DNA from: Blautia pseudococcoides
GTDB lineage: Bacteria > Bacillota > Clostridia > Lachnospirales > Lachnospiraceae
Length of the DNA stretch: 64,000 nt
Assembly (NCBI RefSeq): GCF_001689125.2
Contig: NZ_CP015405.2
Coordinates: 1,331,001 to 1,395,000, forward strand
Reading direction: 5' to 3'
Shown here: positions 52,997-60,718 of the stretch, piece after piece
Numbering within the stretch: position 1 is the stretch's first letter
Layout: the number at the start of each line of letters is the position of its first letter
Made by a program: the position numbers and the translations under genes
The notes under the pieces: model-generated
Told to the model about the DNA's origin: nothing
Seen by the model: only the letters and a program-made list of their open reading frames with translations
The model's database searches: none

Positions 52997-53093
52997 TTAC
53001 AGCAGCAGTAAAAAGGGGGCCTTTCATGGCCCCTGACTGATATGCGTGCGGGATATTGTCTGGTATTTAAATACGAAAAGGATGTGAAGTGAT

Positions 53094-53264
53094 ATGAAAA
53101 TAGATATGGTTACCCGCATTTTGCAATTGGTGTCTCTGGTGCTTATGCTGATCAGCCTGTATTCTAGAGAAGAGATGCCATTGATTCTTGCAGCCATTGT
53201 AATGGTCATCTGTGTTGCTCTGAATTTTTATCTGAGTAAAAAACAAAAAATAAAGTCAGCATAG
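53094..53264 (+). CDS. Small two-helix membrane protein
   Basis: A 56-residue product from ATG 53094 to TAG 53264 with AAGGATG upstream. It has two hydrophobic segments (about 8-22 and 28-46) separated by a short charged turn (SREEM) and a basic tail (KKQKIK). No family is recognised. The next gene starts 10 bases later, so the two are likely cotranscribed. Confidence 0.55.
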   Translation: MKIDMVTRILQLVSLVLMLISLYSREEMPLILAAIVMVICVALNFYLSKKQKIKSA

Positions 53265-53274
53265 GGAAGTGACA

Positions 53275-53544
53275 ATGGAGAAAGAGATAAAGAATGCCTT
53301 GCTTGAAAACCTGGACAAATTACATACAACAGAAATGGGTGTTGTACGGATCAAAAGGAATCTTTCACTGGACACGGATCTGGTGGTGGAATGGTGCAAA
53401 ACAAAAATACAATCACCACGTGCCAGTGTCACAAGAAAAGGAAAAAATTGGTATGTGAGTATAGATGGCTGTGTGATAACTGTAAATGCCAATAGCTGGA
53501 CGATCATAACAGCACACAGGGAAAAGCGCGGAGGGCACAATTAA
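53275..53544 (+). CDS. DUF3781-family protein
   Basis: A soluble 89-residue protein that fits the uncharacterised DUF3781 family: LLENLDKLHTTEMGVVRIKRN at the start, VEWCKTKI in the middle, and KGKNWYV followed by VITVNANSWTIITAH near the end. I start at ATG 53275 with GGGAAG upstream rather than the GTG at 53269. No function is known. It is co-oriented with the small membrane protein. Confidence 0.7.
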   Translation: MEKEIKNALLENLDKLHTTEMGVVRIKRNLSLDTDLVVEWCKTKIQSPRASVTRKGKNWYVSIDGCVITVNANSWTIITAHREKRGGHN

Positions 53545-53875
53545 TACATGAGAGACTTCCGTTTTTCTGCCCGGATGTCATAAAAGAACTGGAAGTATAG
53601 ATTTCAAAGAGAAAACCATTTCCCAGTTTGGCTGCAACAATGGACGCGAACTTCTGTCTTTGATGCAGTTGGGTCTGCTCTTTTTGCCCTCCTTCATTTC
53701 AATATGGTGCAAATTTTCTCAGCGTTTATATGTGCCATTTTCTTAGGGAGTCAAAAGTCCATCGTTCTGTGTCAGCATATCCGGTGGGGAAGGACAGGAA
53801 TAATAAAAATACCCTCCACTATAACACCAGACTTTTTATTGGTGGTAATGTAATTTTGTAAGGAGGTATTCATAA
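53545..53875 (+). promoter_or_regulatory. Intergenic region with copy A of the MerR-linked motif
   Basis: About 330 bp without a gene. The first two thirds show nothing I recognise. ACCCTCCACTATAACACCAG at 53811-53830 is copy A of a motif also found at 54621-54643 and 54849-54871; its CACCA pairs with TGGTG 14 bases downstream. The ribosome site TAAGGAGG for the MerR gene closes the region. Confidence 0.5.
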
Positions 53876-54619
53876 ATGAAAACATATAAAACTTTAGAAA
53901 TTGCACAACTCATTGGCATTCATCCCAACACGGTTCGTATGTATGAAGATTTGGAGTTGATTCCAAAACCAGAGAGACAGCCAAATGGTTACAGGGTTTT
54001 TACAGATGTTCATGTAGAACAATTCCGGCTTGCACGCCTTGCGTTTCAGATTGAGGTGCTGCAAAACGGACTGCGGAAAAAAATTGTGCGTATGGTAAAA
54101 ACATCCGCAGCAGGTGACTATGATACGGCTTTGAAGCTCACACAGGAATATCTGATGCAGGTCCGGGAGGAAATAGCCAATGCGGAGGAGGCCATTGTGA
54201 TCGCAAAACAGATTTTAGACGGCCGGACGGAAGAAAACATCCACGCAATGAAAAGGAAAGAAGTATCCGAATACCTGAAAATTTCTATGGATACTTTGAG
54301 AAATTGGGAAATGAATGGCCTGCTGACTGTCCGGCGCAAGCGCAATGGGTATCGTGTTTATTCCGATGAAGATATAAAACGGCTAAAGATCATCCGTTCC
54401 CTGAGATGTGCCAATTATTCATTGGAGGCCATTTTGACAATGCTTGTTCAGTTATCCCAAGATCCTGAGATGGATATAAAAAAAGCACTGGACACACCAA
54501 GAGAAGATACAGAAATCATTGCCGTATGTGATAAACTGGTGACGTCCCTCATGGCTGCAATGGACAATGCGGAGAAAATGATTCTTAAACTAAAAGATAT
54601 GAAAAGCAGATTTTCTTAA
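53876..54619 (+). CDS. Tandem MerR-domain regulator
   Basis: A 247-residue regulator with two MerR-type winged helices in one chain. The first is at about 5-70 (TLEIAQLIGIHPNTVRMYEDLELIP) and the second at about 122-190 (VSEYLKISMDTLRNWEMNGLL, then GYRVYSDEDIKRLKIIRSL). They are joined by a helical linker, with a coiled coil at the C-terminus. Such double-MerR proteins are known next to ABC exporters in Clostridia. The motif copies before it, right after it and before the ABC operon suggest it binds all three. AGGAGG precedes the ATG. Confidence 0.82.
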   Translation: MKTYKTLEIAQLIGIHPNTVRMYEDLELIPKPERQPNGYRVFTDVHVEQFRLARLAFQIEVLQNGLRKKIVRMVKTSAAGDYDTALKLTQEYLMQVREEIANAEEAIVIAKQILDGRTEENIHAMKRKEVSEYLKISMDTLRNWEMNGLLTVRRKRNGYRVYSDEDIKRLKIIRSLRCANYSLEAILTMLVQLSQDPEMDIKKALDTPREDTEIIAVCDKLVTSLMAAMDNAEKMILKLKDMKSRFS

Positions 54620-54620
54620 C

Positions 54621-54643
54621 CCCTCTATTTTACCACCAATGTT
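54621..54643 (+). promoter_or_regulatory. Copy B of the MerR-linked motif
   Basis: CCCTCTATTTTACCACCAAT and GTT follow directly on the MerR stop codon. It matches copy C at 18 of 22 aligned positions. Confidence 0.4.
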
Positions 54644-54660
54644 ATTTGCGCTAATAAGCA

Positions 54661-54709
54661 TTAGGCGCAGTACGCTTCGTTGGACTAAGGCGTACTGCGC
54701 CTTAATTTT
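54661..54709 (+). terminator. Terminator after the double-MerR gene
   Basis: TTAGGCGCAGTACGC pairs with GCGTACTGCGCCTTAA and is followed by TTTTA. It isolates the regulator from the ABC operon, which needs its own promoter. Confidence 0.85.
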
Positions 54710-54848
54710 AGATATCCCAGAAATCTTTTTTTAAATGCATGTTGTCGTTTGTTCGTAGCGTTCACCTAATTGCCTCACCATATGAAAGGTCTTTTTGAAC
54801 ACCTTCCCCTTTGCGAACGGTACCTGAATAATGATAATTGAGTTTCAA

Positions 54849-54871
54849 CCCTACACTTTAACACCAATGTT
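54849..54871 (+). promoter_or_regulatory. Copy C of the MerR-linked motif, upstream of the ABC exporter
   Basis: CCCTACACTTTAACACCAAT and GTT lie 51 bp before the ATPase gene. The TTTAAC (TATAAC in copy A) could be a -10 box; the -35 region is not clear. Confidence 0.45.
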
Positions 54872-54921
54872 TTTTTTCGTGATATCCTTGACCTTGATAA
54901 AACAAATAGGAGGAAAATTAT

Positions 54922-55656
54922 ATGCAGGAAGTGATCAAAGTCAGGCAGCTTACAAAATCTTACGGTGAACTGACCGCAGTCGACAACATAAATTTATCGG
55001 CTGCCAGGGGGATGGTTTTTGGCCTGCTCGGGGCCAATGGCGCGGGAAAATCCACCACAATTGAATGTATTCTGGGTACGAAAAAGGCTGACCAGGGGGT
55101 TGTCCGTATTTTAGGGACAGACCCCTTGAAAGACCGGAAAAAACTTTTTGAGAAGGTGGGGGTTCAGTTTCAGGAGAGCAGCTATCAGGAGCAGATCACA
55201 GTGGCGGAGCTTTGCCGGGTGACGGCCTCTTTATACAAAAAATCTGCGGATCCCTTTGAACTGCTTGCAAGGTTCGGGATTGCGGATAAAAGGAAAAGTC
55301 TTGTCAAGGATCTATCCGGCGGGCAGAAACAGCGTCTGTTCATTGTTCTGGCACTGATACCCAATCCAGAAGTGGTATTTTTAGATGAACTGACTACCGG
55401 ACTGGATGCAAAGGCGCGCCGGGAGGTCTGGAAGATCCTTTCAGACCTTAAGGAAAAAGGGTTGACTATTTTTTTGACCTCACATTTCATGGATGAGGTG
55501 GAAGCTTTATGTGACTGCATCTGCATTCTGCGGGAGGGGAAAATCGTTTTTTACGGCACGGTTTCTGAGGCTGTAGAAAAAAGCCCATATGAGAAATTTG
55601 AGGATGCTTATCTTTGGTACACAGACGAGGAGGAACAGAACAATGAAAACATTTAA
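54922..55656 (+). CDS. ABC exporter ATP-binding protein (DrrA/CcmA-like)
   Basis: ATPase of 244 residues for an ABC-2 exporter. Walker A is GANGAGKST (38-46), the signature LSGGQKQR, Walker B VVFLDELTTGLD with Leu replacing the usual Pro in the EPT motif, and the switch His in LTSHFMDEVE. It belongs to the class exporting drugs, lipids or peptides. ATAGGAGGAAA precedes the ATG. It overlaps the permease gene by 14 bp. Confidence 0.87.
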   Translation: MQEVIKVRQLTKSYGELTAVDNINLSAARGMVFGLLGANGAGKSTTIECILGTKKADQGVVRILGTDPLKDRKKLFEKVGVQFQESSYQEQITVAELCRVTASLYKKSADPFELLARFGIADKRKSLVKDLSGGQKQRLFIVLALIPNPEVVFLDELTTGLDAKARREVWKILSDLKEKGLTIFLTSHFMDEVEALCDCICILREGKIVFYGTVSEAVEKSPYEKFEDAYLWYTDEEEQNNENI

Positions 55657-56386
55657 AACCATGTTAAAAACAGAACTGAGTTTGTCGCTGCGGGGAATGG
55701 ATATGTTCATTTTTGCAATCTGTGTTCCAATTGTGGTATTGGTTATTCTGGGGATCCTATACGGGGATAAACCTGCCTATCCGGGCGCGGAATTTACTTT
55801 TCTGGAACAATCTTTTGGAGCCATTGCCACAATCTCTATCTGTGCCGGCGGTGTCATGGGACTGCCGTTGGTTGTCTCCGATTACCGCAGCAGACATATA
55901 CTGAAGCGTTATAAAGTCACACCTGTGAGTCCCTCCATGATCTTATTTGTGCAGGTAGTCATCTATACCCTATATGCGGTGATCTCCTTTTTATTACTGT
56001 ATCTTACGGCGGCAGTTTTCTTCGGATATGAATTTCGCGGGTCCGTGTTACAGTTTCTGGGAGGCTATCTTTTAGTGCTGGTATCCATGTTCAGCATTGG
56101 CATGATGGTGGGAGGTATTGCGCCTAATACGAAAATAGCAGGTGTGATCGCAAGTATATTGTATTTCCCCATGCTGATATTTTCCGGTGCAACGCTTCCC
56201 TATGAGGTCATGCCTGATACCATGCAGAAGGCGGCTAATGTGCTGCCTTTGACGCAGGGGATAAAACTACTGAAGGCAGCTTCTCTTGGAGAAAGTGTAG
56301 ATCATGTACTGATTTCCATTATTCTTATGGCCGTGATTGTCATATTTTGTACCGTGACAGCATTTCGCTTTTTTAAATGGGAATAA
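55643..56386 (+). CDS. ABC-2 type permease
   Basis: Membrane subunit of 247 residues with six predicted helices, starting around residues 20, 55, 98, 135, 168 and 225. ILYFPMLIFSGATLPYEVMP is the conserved ABC-2 region before the last helix. The start at 55643 has GAGGAGGAAC upstream and lies inside the end of the ATPase gene. With the ATPase it makes a two-gene exporter, probably regulated by the double-MerR protein. The substrate is unknown. Confidence 0.85.
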   Translation: MKTFKTMLKTELSLSLRGMDMFIFAICVPIVVLVILGILYGDKPAYPGAEFTFLEQSFGAIATISICAGGVMGLPLVVSDYRSRHILKRYKVTPVSPSMILFVQVVIYTLYAVISFLLLYLTAAVFFGYEFRGSVLQFLGGYLLVLVSMFSIGMMVGGIAPNTKIAGVIASILYFPMLIFSGATLPYEVMPDTMQKAANVLPLTQGIKLLKAASLGESVDHVLISIILMAVIVIFCTVTAFRFFKWE

Positions 56387-56411
56387 ACACTGAAAATTCA
56401 TGCGTGAGCGT

Positions 56412-56442
56412 AACGGGGCGGTTTTCATCCGCTCCGTTTTTT
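56412..56442 (+). terminator. Terminator of the ABC operon
   Basis: AACGGGGCGG pairs with CCGCTCCGTT around a seven-base loop, followed by TTTT. Confidence 0.8.
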
Positions 56443-56474
56443 CGGATTCTTTTATGGAATGGAAATGTGTTCTG

Positions 56475-56502
56475 TTGACAAAAGCTGACTATGCTATATA
56501 AT
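56475..56502 (+). promoter_or_regulatory. Near-consensus promoter upstream of ogt
   Basis: TTGACA (56475-56480) and TATAAT (56497-56502) with a 16-bp spacer. It is 240 bp from the ogt start. The stretch between has a short open fragment (RNDFILFGDDGACEY) that may be a gene remnant, and otherwise nothing recognisable. Confidence 0.6.
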
Positions 56503-56743
56503 AAAAAATACATGATCTGAATGTAAGGGAAGAAACGATTTTATCCTTTTCGGAGATGACGGCGCTTGTGAATATACGGTTGTTTTAACCATTCCGGATA
56601 ACTCAAAATAAGTTAGTAACAGAGGTGGTTCACTGGTGCCGTACAAATAGAAAGATTTAATTTTGCAACAAGGAACAGAAGCGGCTGAACATATACAAGG
56701 ATCTGCAGAGAGAGCGGATGAAAGACGAGAGGAGACTACGCTT

Positions 56744-57283
56744 ATGATATATACAACAGATTATGCCTCACCGGTTGGAAGGATTTTGATCGCTGCGAAA
56801 CACGAAGCATTGATCGGTCTCTGGATAGAAAATCAAAAATATTTTTTCAGTTCCATCAAAGAGGAAACAAAGACATGTCATGAACTGGCAGTGCTTGTTC
56901 AGGCAAAAACCTGGCTGGACCGCTATTTTGGCGGAGAAAAGCCGCAAACCAAGGAATTACCCCTTGCGCCTGAAGGCAGTGAATTTCGGAAGAGGATATG
57001 GGAAATCCTCATGGAGATTCCATATGGCGAGGTCACTACCTATGGTGAGATAGCTGAAAAAGTGGCCACAAGGCAGGGCCTTGACAGAATGTCAGCGCAG
57101 GCAGTGGGCGGGGCGGTAGGACATAATCCCATTTCCATCATCATCCCCTGTCATCGTGTGGTCGGTTCCAATGGCAGTCTGACTGGGTATGCTGGCGGCA
57201 TTGATAAAAAGATAGCACTGCTCACACATGAAGGTATATCCATGGATGAATTCTTTGTGCCACAAAAGGGGACTGCCCTGTAA
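56744..57283 (+). CDS. ogt: Methylated-DNA-protein-cysteine methyltransferase
   Basis: DNA repair protein of 179 residues that takes methyl groups from O6-methylguanine onto its own Cys. The acceptor is C136 in IIIPCHRVVG. RIWEILMEIPYGEVTTYGEIA is the DNA-binding helix-turn-helix region (two joined motifs), and the Asn hinge region is GGAVGHNP. GAGGAG lies upstream of ATG 56744; the longer frame from 56663 lacks a site. A broken AraC-type gene follows at once, so the pair may once have formed an Ada-like alkylation response. Confidence 0.88.
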   Translation: MIYTTDYASPVGRILIAAKHEALIGLWIENQKYFFSSIKEETKTCHELAVLVQAKTWLDRYFGGEKPQTKELPLAPEGSEFRKRIWEILMEIPYGEVTTYGEIAEKVATRQGLDRMSAQAVGGAVGHNPISIIIPCHRVVGSNGSLTGYAGGIDKKIALLTHEGISMDEFFVPQKGTAL

Positions 57284-57322
57284 AATGCCCAAAATAGAAG
57301 AGGAGATAAGGGAGGCATAAAC

Positions 57323-58166
57323 ATGAGACCTTCATTCTCATAAACAATACAGACCGACATCACGACCGTTTCTCACTGGAAGTTCCTATTCTGAGTATGC
57401 CCCGTGCAGCCAGCTTGCCCCCTATATTGCCTGTTTTTGGGAGACGGGCGGGGAAAGCGGTATAGGAGAAGCCATGAGCCGGGAGGTGCTGGTAATTCCG
57501 GATACCTGTGCGGATATTATCATAGAGATCGATCATACAGCCTGTACCATCACAAGCCGTCTCTGTGGCCTTGCAGATTCCCCGAAACGCATTGAACAGA
57601 AGCCAGTGCGTGAGAACGTGACGACCTTTGCGGTTCGTTTTTTTTTGGGCAGTGCGCTTGTTTTTAGATGTGGAGATGAGGGAGCTTTACAATCAAACAT
57701 TTGATTTCGCATCAGTAGACCGGATGACATTTGGGGAATACGAGGCACTTTTTTACATGGCAGATACCAGTGAACGGATTGCCTGGATGGAAAGCCATCT
57801 TATAAAAAACTGCTGCGAACAACAGCTAAGAGCCGTTACAATTCCAATCTCTATCATTCCATTGAAAGAATCTTGTATGGAATGGGCAATATTTCTGTAA
57901 AAGAGATTTGCGAGTACAGTTGTGTGAGCCAGAGGCAGATGGAACGTCTTTTTCTGCAGAATATCGGCATGTCCATTAAGCGGACCGCGGGCCTCATACG
58001 ATATCAGAATGTATGGCGAGATGTGGTAAAGCAGGAGCGGTTTGATGTACAGGATGCGGTATACCGCTACGGATTTTCAGATCAATCCCATTTGTTAAAT
58101 CAGTTTAAACGATTTCACGGGGTTACACCGGAACAGGCAAAAAAGATTGCTCTCATAAACCGTTAG
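57323..58166 (+). pseudogene. AraC-family regulator with several frameshifts
   Basis: A start ATG at 57323 with GGAGG upstream runs only six codons. A shifted frame then gives YSEYAPCSQLAPYIACFWE to ENVTTFAVRF, typical of an AraC protein with a DUF6597-like sensor domain. At a run of nine T (57638-57646) the frame shifts again to LYNQTFDFASVDRM and further, and near 57860 it shifts back to a clean AraC DNA-binding domain (VKEICEYSCVSQRQMERLF, YRYGFSDQSHLLNQFKRFHG). At least three lesions make it inactive as it stands. Confidence 0.75.
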
Positions 58167-58262
58167 AATGTCGCGATTTTTCAAGACACGTCTCATCTTC
58201 TGCGATAAAATGGTACGAGCCGGACAGAGATTGTACGAAATAGAATTAGGAGGATATAGAAG

Positions 58263-58630
58263 ATGAAGCATACCTGTGTTGTTATATCTGTGGCGGACAT
58301 GAAACGTGCAAGGAAATTTTACGAAGGTTTATTTGGTTTAGAGGTTTATCAGGACTATGGAATCAATATATCATATACCTGTGGGATTGCGTTGCAGCAG
58401 AATTTTAGCTGGCTTGTTGATCTTCCGGAGGATAAAGTCCTGAAAAAATCCAATAATATGGAAATATGTTTTGAGGAAAAGGATTTTGACGGGTTTTTAA
58501 GTAAACGGAGGCCGGGGAGGATATGAAAATGGTGATCCGGCGTTTTCTTGATTCCGGTATGACCATGGAGGAGGTGTCTGTAAAAATGGACGCTTCTGTA
58601 GAAGACTTGACGAAACTTTTGGAGGATTGA
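58263..58630 (+). pseudogene. VOC (glyoxalase-like) gene with internal deletion
   Basis: The 5' part reads a normal glyoxalase/VOC start (VISVADMKRARKFYEGLFGLEV) up to about residue 80, then stops at 58526 after a non-family tail. The typical VOC C-terminus (ENMKMVIRRFLDSGMT-like, then EDLTKLLED) is found in another frame up to TGA 58628-58630. The second half of the metal-binding fold is missing, so the deletion removed the centre. AGGAGG before the ATG is intact. Confidence 0.65.
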
Positions 58631-58632
58631 GT

Positions 58633-59043
58633 ATGTATGAAAGAATGCTGAATAAACAGGAAGAGCCAACCATAACCCAAATGACTGCGTTCTGCGGTGA
58701 AAACGCAGAACGGTTTACTTTACTGAATGAGTGGCTATCCCAAACATATGGTTCTGCACAGAAGATCACGTTTCCCTATGGCAATCACTATGGCTGGGGA
58801 ATCGCCCATAGAAAAAAGCAGAAACTGCTGTGTAATATTTTTGCAGAAGATAACGCATTCACCGTGATGATGAGATTATCTGATAAACAGTTTGAATCCG
58901 TATATAGCCAGGTGCGGAAATATACACAGGACTTTATTGATAACAGATATTCCTGCGGGGATGGCGGCTGGATCCAATACCGTGTAACATGCAGGGAACA
59001 ATTTGAGGATATTCAAAAATTATTATGTGTCAAATGTTCATGA
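58633..59043 (+). CDS. DUF3788-family protein
   Basis: A 136-residue soluble protein. The central FPYGNHYGWGIAHRKKQKLLCNIFAE and the C-terminal CGDGGWIQYRVT are typical of the uncharacterised DUF3788 family, read as two separate motifs. GGAGG lies eight bases before ATG 58633, inside the end of the broken VOC gene. The distal neighbour on the opposite strand is an HxlR regulator. No function can be given. Confidence 0.7.
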   Translation: MYERMLNKQEEPTITQMTAFCGENAERFTLLNEWLSQTYGSAQKITFPYGNHYGWGIAHRKKQKLLCNIFAEDNAFTVMMRLSDKQFESVYSQVRKYTQDFIDNRYSCGDGGWIQYRVTCREQFEDIQKLLCVKCS

Positions 59044-59117
59044 CCACAAATAGGAAATCCCGGAAAGGAATGGGTGTATGAGGAAAATAATCATAATTGA
59101 AGGCAAAAATTTTGTTA

Positions 59118-59474
59118 CTATAACAGTCCCTTATCCCTTAAAAAATCTTCCCGGTTATCCTCAAGCATCATATCAATTCCTACACTCTGCATGATTGAGA
59201 CGGCTTCATAAATTTTTTTTCCCCGTTCTGTAAGGAAATAGTCTGTTTTTAAAGGATAACCATAAGAGGATGTTTTTTTGATCACACCACAGGTTAAAAG
59301 TTCATGGAGATGCTGCAGCAGCATTTTCTGACTGATTCCCCGGATGGATTTTTTTAGTGCGGAGGGGGAACAAGCACCCTTTTTAAGCTGCCATAAAATA
59401 AGAGGTTTCCACTTTCCTCGGATCATGTCATGGGTCAATTCCAGCGGACAAGTATAATCACTGCGCATTTTCAT
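59118..59474 (-). CDS. HxlR-family transcriptional regulator
   Basis: A 118-residue winged-helix regulator. CPLELTHDMIRGKWKPLILWQL is the HxlR start with the Cys often used for redox or aldehyde sensing, followed by ISQKMLLQHLHELLTCGVI (recognition helix) and YFLTERGKKI. The ATG at 59474 has AAAGGAAG upstream; the frame could start at 59540 but without a ribosome site. It is transcribed away from the flavin-binding protein gene, its likely target. Confidence 0.82.
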   Translation of the reverse strand: MKMRSDYTCPLELTHDMIRGKWKPLILWQLKKGACSPSALKKSIRGISQKMLLQHLHELLTCGVIKKTSSYGYPLKTDYFLTERGKKIYEAVSIMQSVGIDMMLEDNREDFLRDKGLL

Positions 59475-59540
59475 TTTGGATACTTCCTTTCGCAATAGTA
59501 ATGATTCCGTTTGAAGCTGGGAATAACGAGTTATCTTCAC

Positions 59541-59843
59541 TGCAGGGACCCGGAATACTATTTTACTTAAAAGAACCTGTTTAATTACTTCATACTATCA
59601 CAGAGCTATGAATAAATCTATAGGGGCGGGAAGGCATACGGCTGATTTATATAATCATGGTGTCATATTATACAAGAAAAAAATAATTGGGAATGCTACA
59701 ATGATTTGAGATAAAGGGTTCTCTTTGATAAATTCTAAAGATGTCGTTTTTTATCAAGATACTAAAATTTTTCTGTGATAAAATGATTGTTCTCGAAATC
59801 CAATGCTCATAAGGAGTTCAATTAATACCAACGGAGGTTATGT
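59541..59843. other. Divergent intergenic region between HxlR and PNPOx-like genes
   Basis: About 300 AT-rich base pairs. GATAAAGGGTTCT and GATAAATTCT near 59711-59745 form an imperfect direct repeat that could be a regulator site. No clear promoter pair or gene is visible. Confidence 0.3.
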
Positions 59844-60266
59844 ATGGAAATCAATTTCAAAAAATTAGAACGTGTATTGAGTACAGCAGAAGTCATCTAT
59901 TTATCAACAAGTAAAAATGACAGGGTCTCGTCAAGACCCGTAAGTCCTTTAAATATAGGGCTGCGCTTATATGTAAGAACATCAGCGGCAAGCAGAAAAG
60001 CGAAAGATATGTTAAGTAATCCCAACATTGCAGTCTGCGTGGGGAATTTTTATTTTACGGGAAAAGCAAAACTGCTGGGGTCTGTCTTTGATGACAGAAA
60101 TACGGAAATAAAATCAGCTTATATATTGCGATATCCGGATTCTTTTAGTGACGAAGATGAATTTATAAAATCAGACGAAGTATTTTTTGAACTATTGATC
60201 GAGAATGCGTCTGAATGGATTTATGAAGATGGTGTTCCGATCGGTTTAGCAGAACAGCGATCATAA
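59844..60266 (+). CDS. Pyridoxamine 5'-phosphate oxidase-like flavin-binding protein
   Basis: A 140-residue protein with the split beta-barrel FMN-binding fold. VIYLSTSKNDRVSSRPVSPL is the typical opening with the conserved Arg/Ser, followed by a barrel strand block NIAVCVGNFYFTGKAKLLG. Such small proteins bind FMN or F420-like cofactors and reduce varied substrates. AACGGAGG precedes the ATG. Its divergent HxlR neighbour suggests regulation by redox or reactive aldehydes. The substrate is unknown. Confidence 0.75.
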   Translation: MEINFKKLERVLSTAEVIYLSTSKNDRVSSRPVSPLNIGLRLYVRTSAASRKAKDMLSNPNIAVCVGNFYFTGKAKLLGSVFDDRNTEIKSAYILRYPDSFSDEDEFIKSDEVFFELLIENASEWIYEDGVPIGLAEQRS

Positions 60267-60718
60267 AACACATATTGGGTGACAAAATTTTGGAGATATG
60301 ACATGCAGCAGGTGAGTTCCATCGCTGCCTGTACTCTGCATTATATCCAACGACAAGAAGAATTTAAAAACATCCCGGGATGGGTAAGATTCACCGGGAC
60401 TATTTTGTAATAAATGATCAAATGGAGTTATCATGCGGACATTATGCGCATAGAGAAGCACTGGAGATCCGATCATGGAGTTTTTTGATACCCTAAGAAC
60501 AGGAAAACAGAGAAAACTTTGGAACATTCGTGAAAAAAACCTACAAAAAACACGTTTGGAATAGCAAATAGAACCAATATGTGGTACAATAGATATTAAT
60601 TACAGACATGCCTTATTTGCCTCTTGTAATTTTTTCATTGAAGTGCAGAGAGTGAAAAAATTAACAAAAGTAGATAAGTTTTTTGTCTGTAAATCAATTT
60701 TATAAGGAAGGTGAACAA
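60267..60718 (+). other. Region upstream of the methylene-THF reductase locus
   Basis: About 450 bp. The first 270 bp have short open fragments (for example GKIHRDYFVINDQMELSCGHY) that may be the ruins of a gene. TACAAT at 60585-60590 is the best -10 box for the locus, but no -35 box sits at the right distance. The leader of about 120 bases contains no riboswitch I know. Confidence 0.35.

Noticed and set aside
53016..53033. GGGGCC/GGCCCC hairpin after the acetyltransferase gene as terminator
   Set aside because: The stem is short and no T-run follows, so I did not list it as a terminator.
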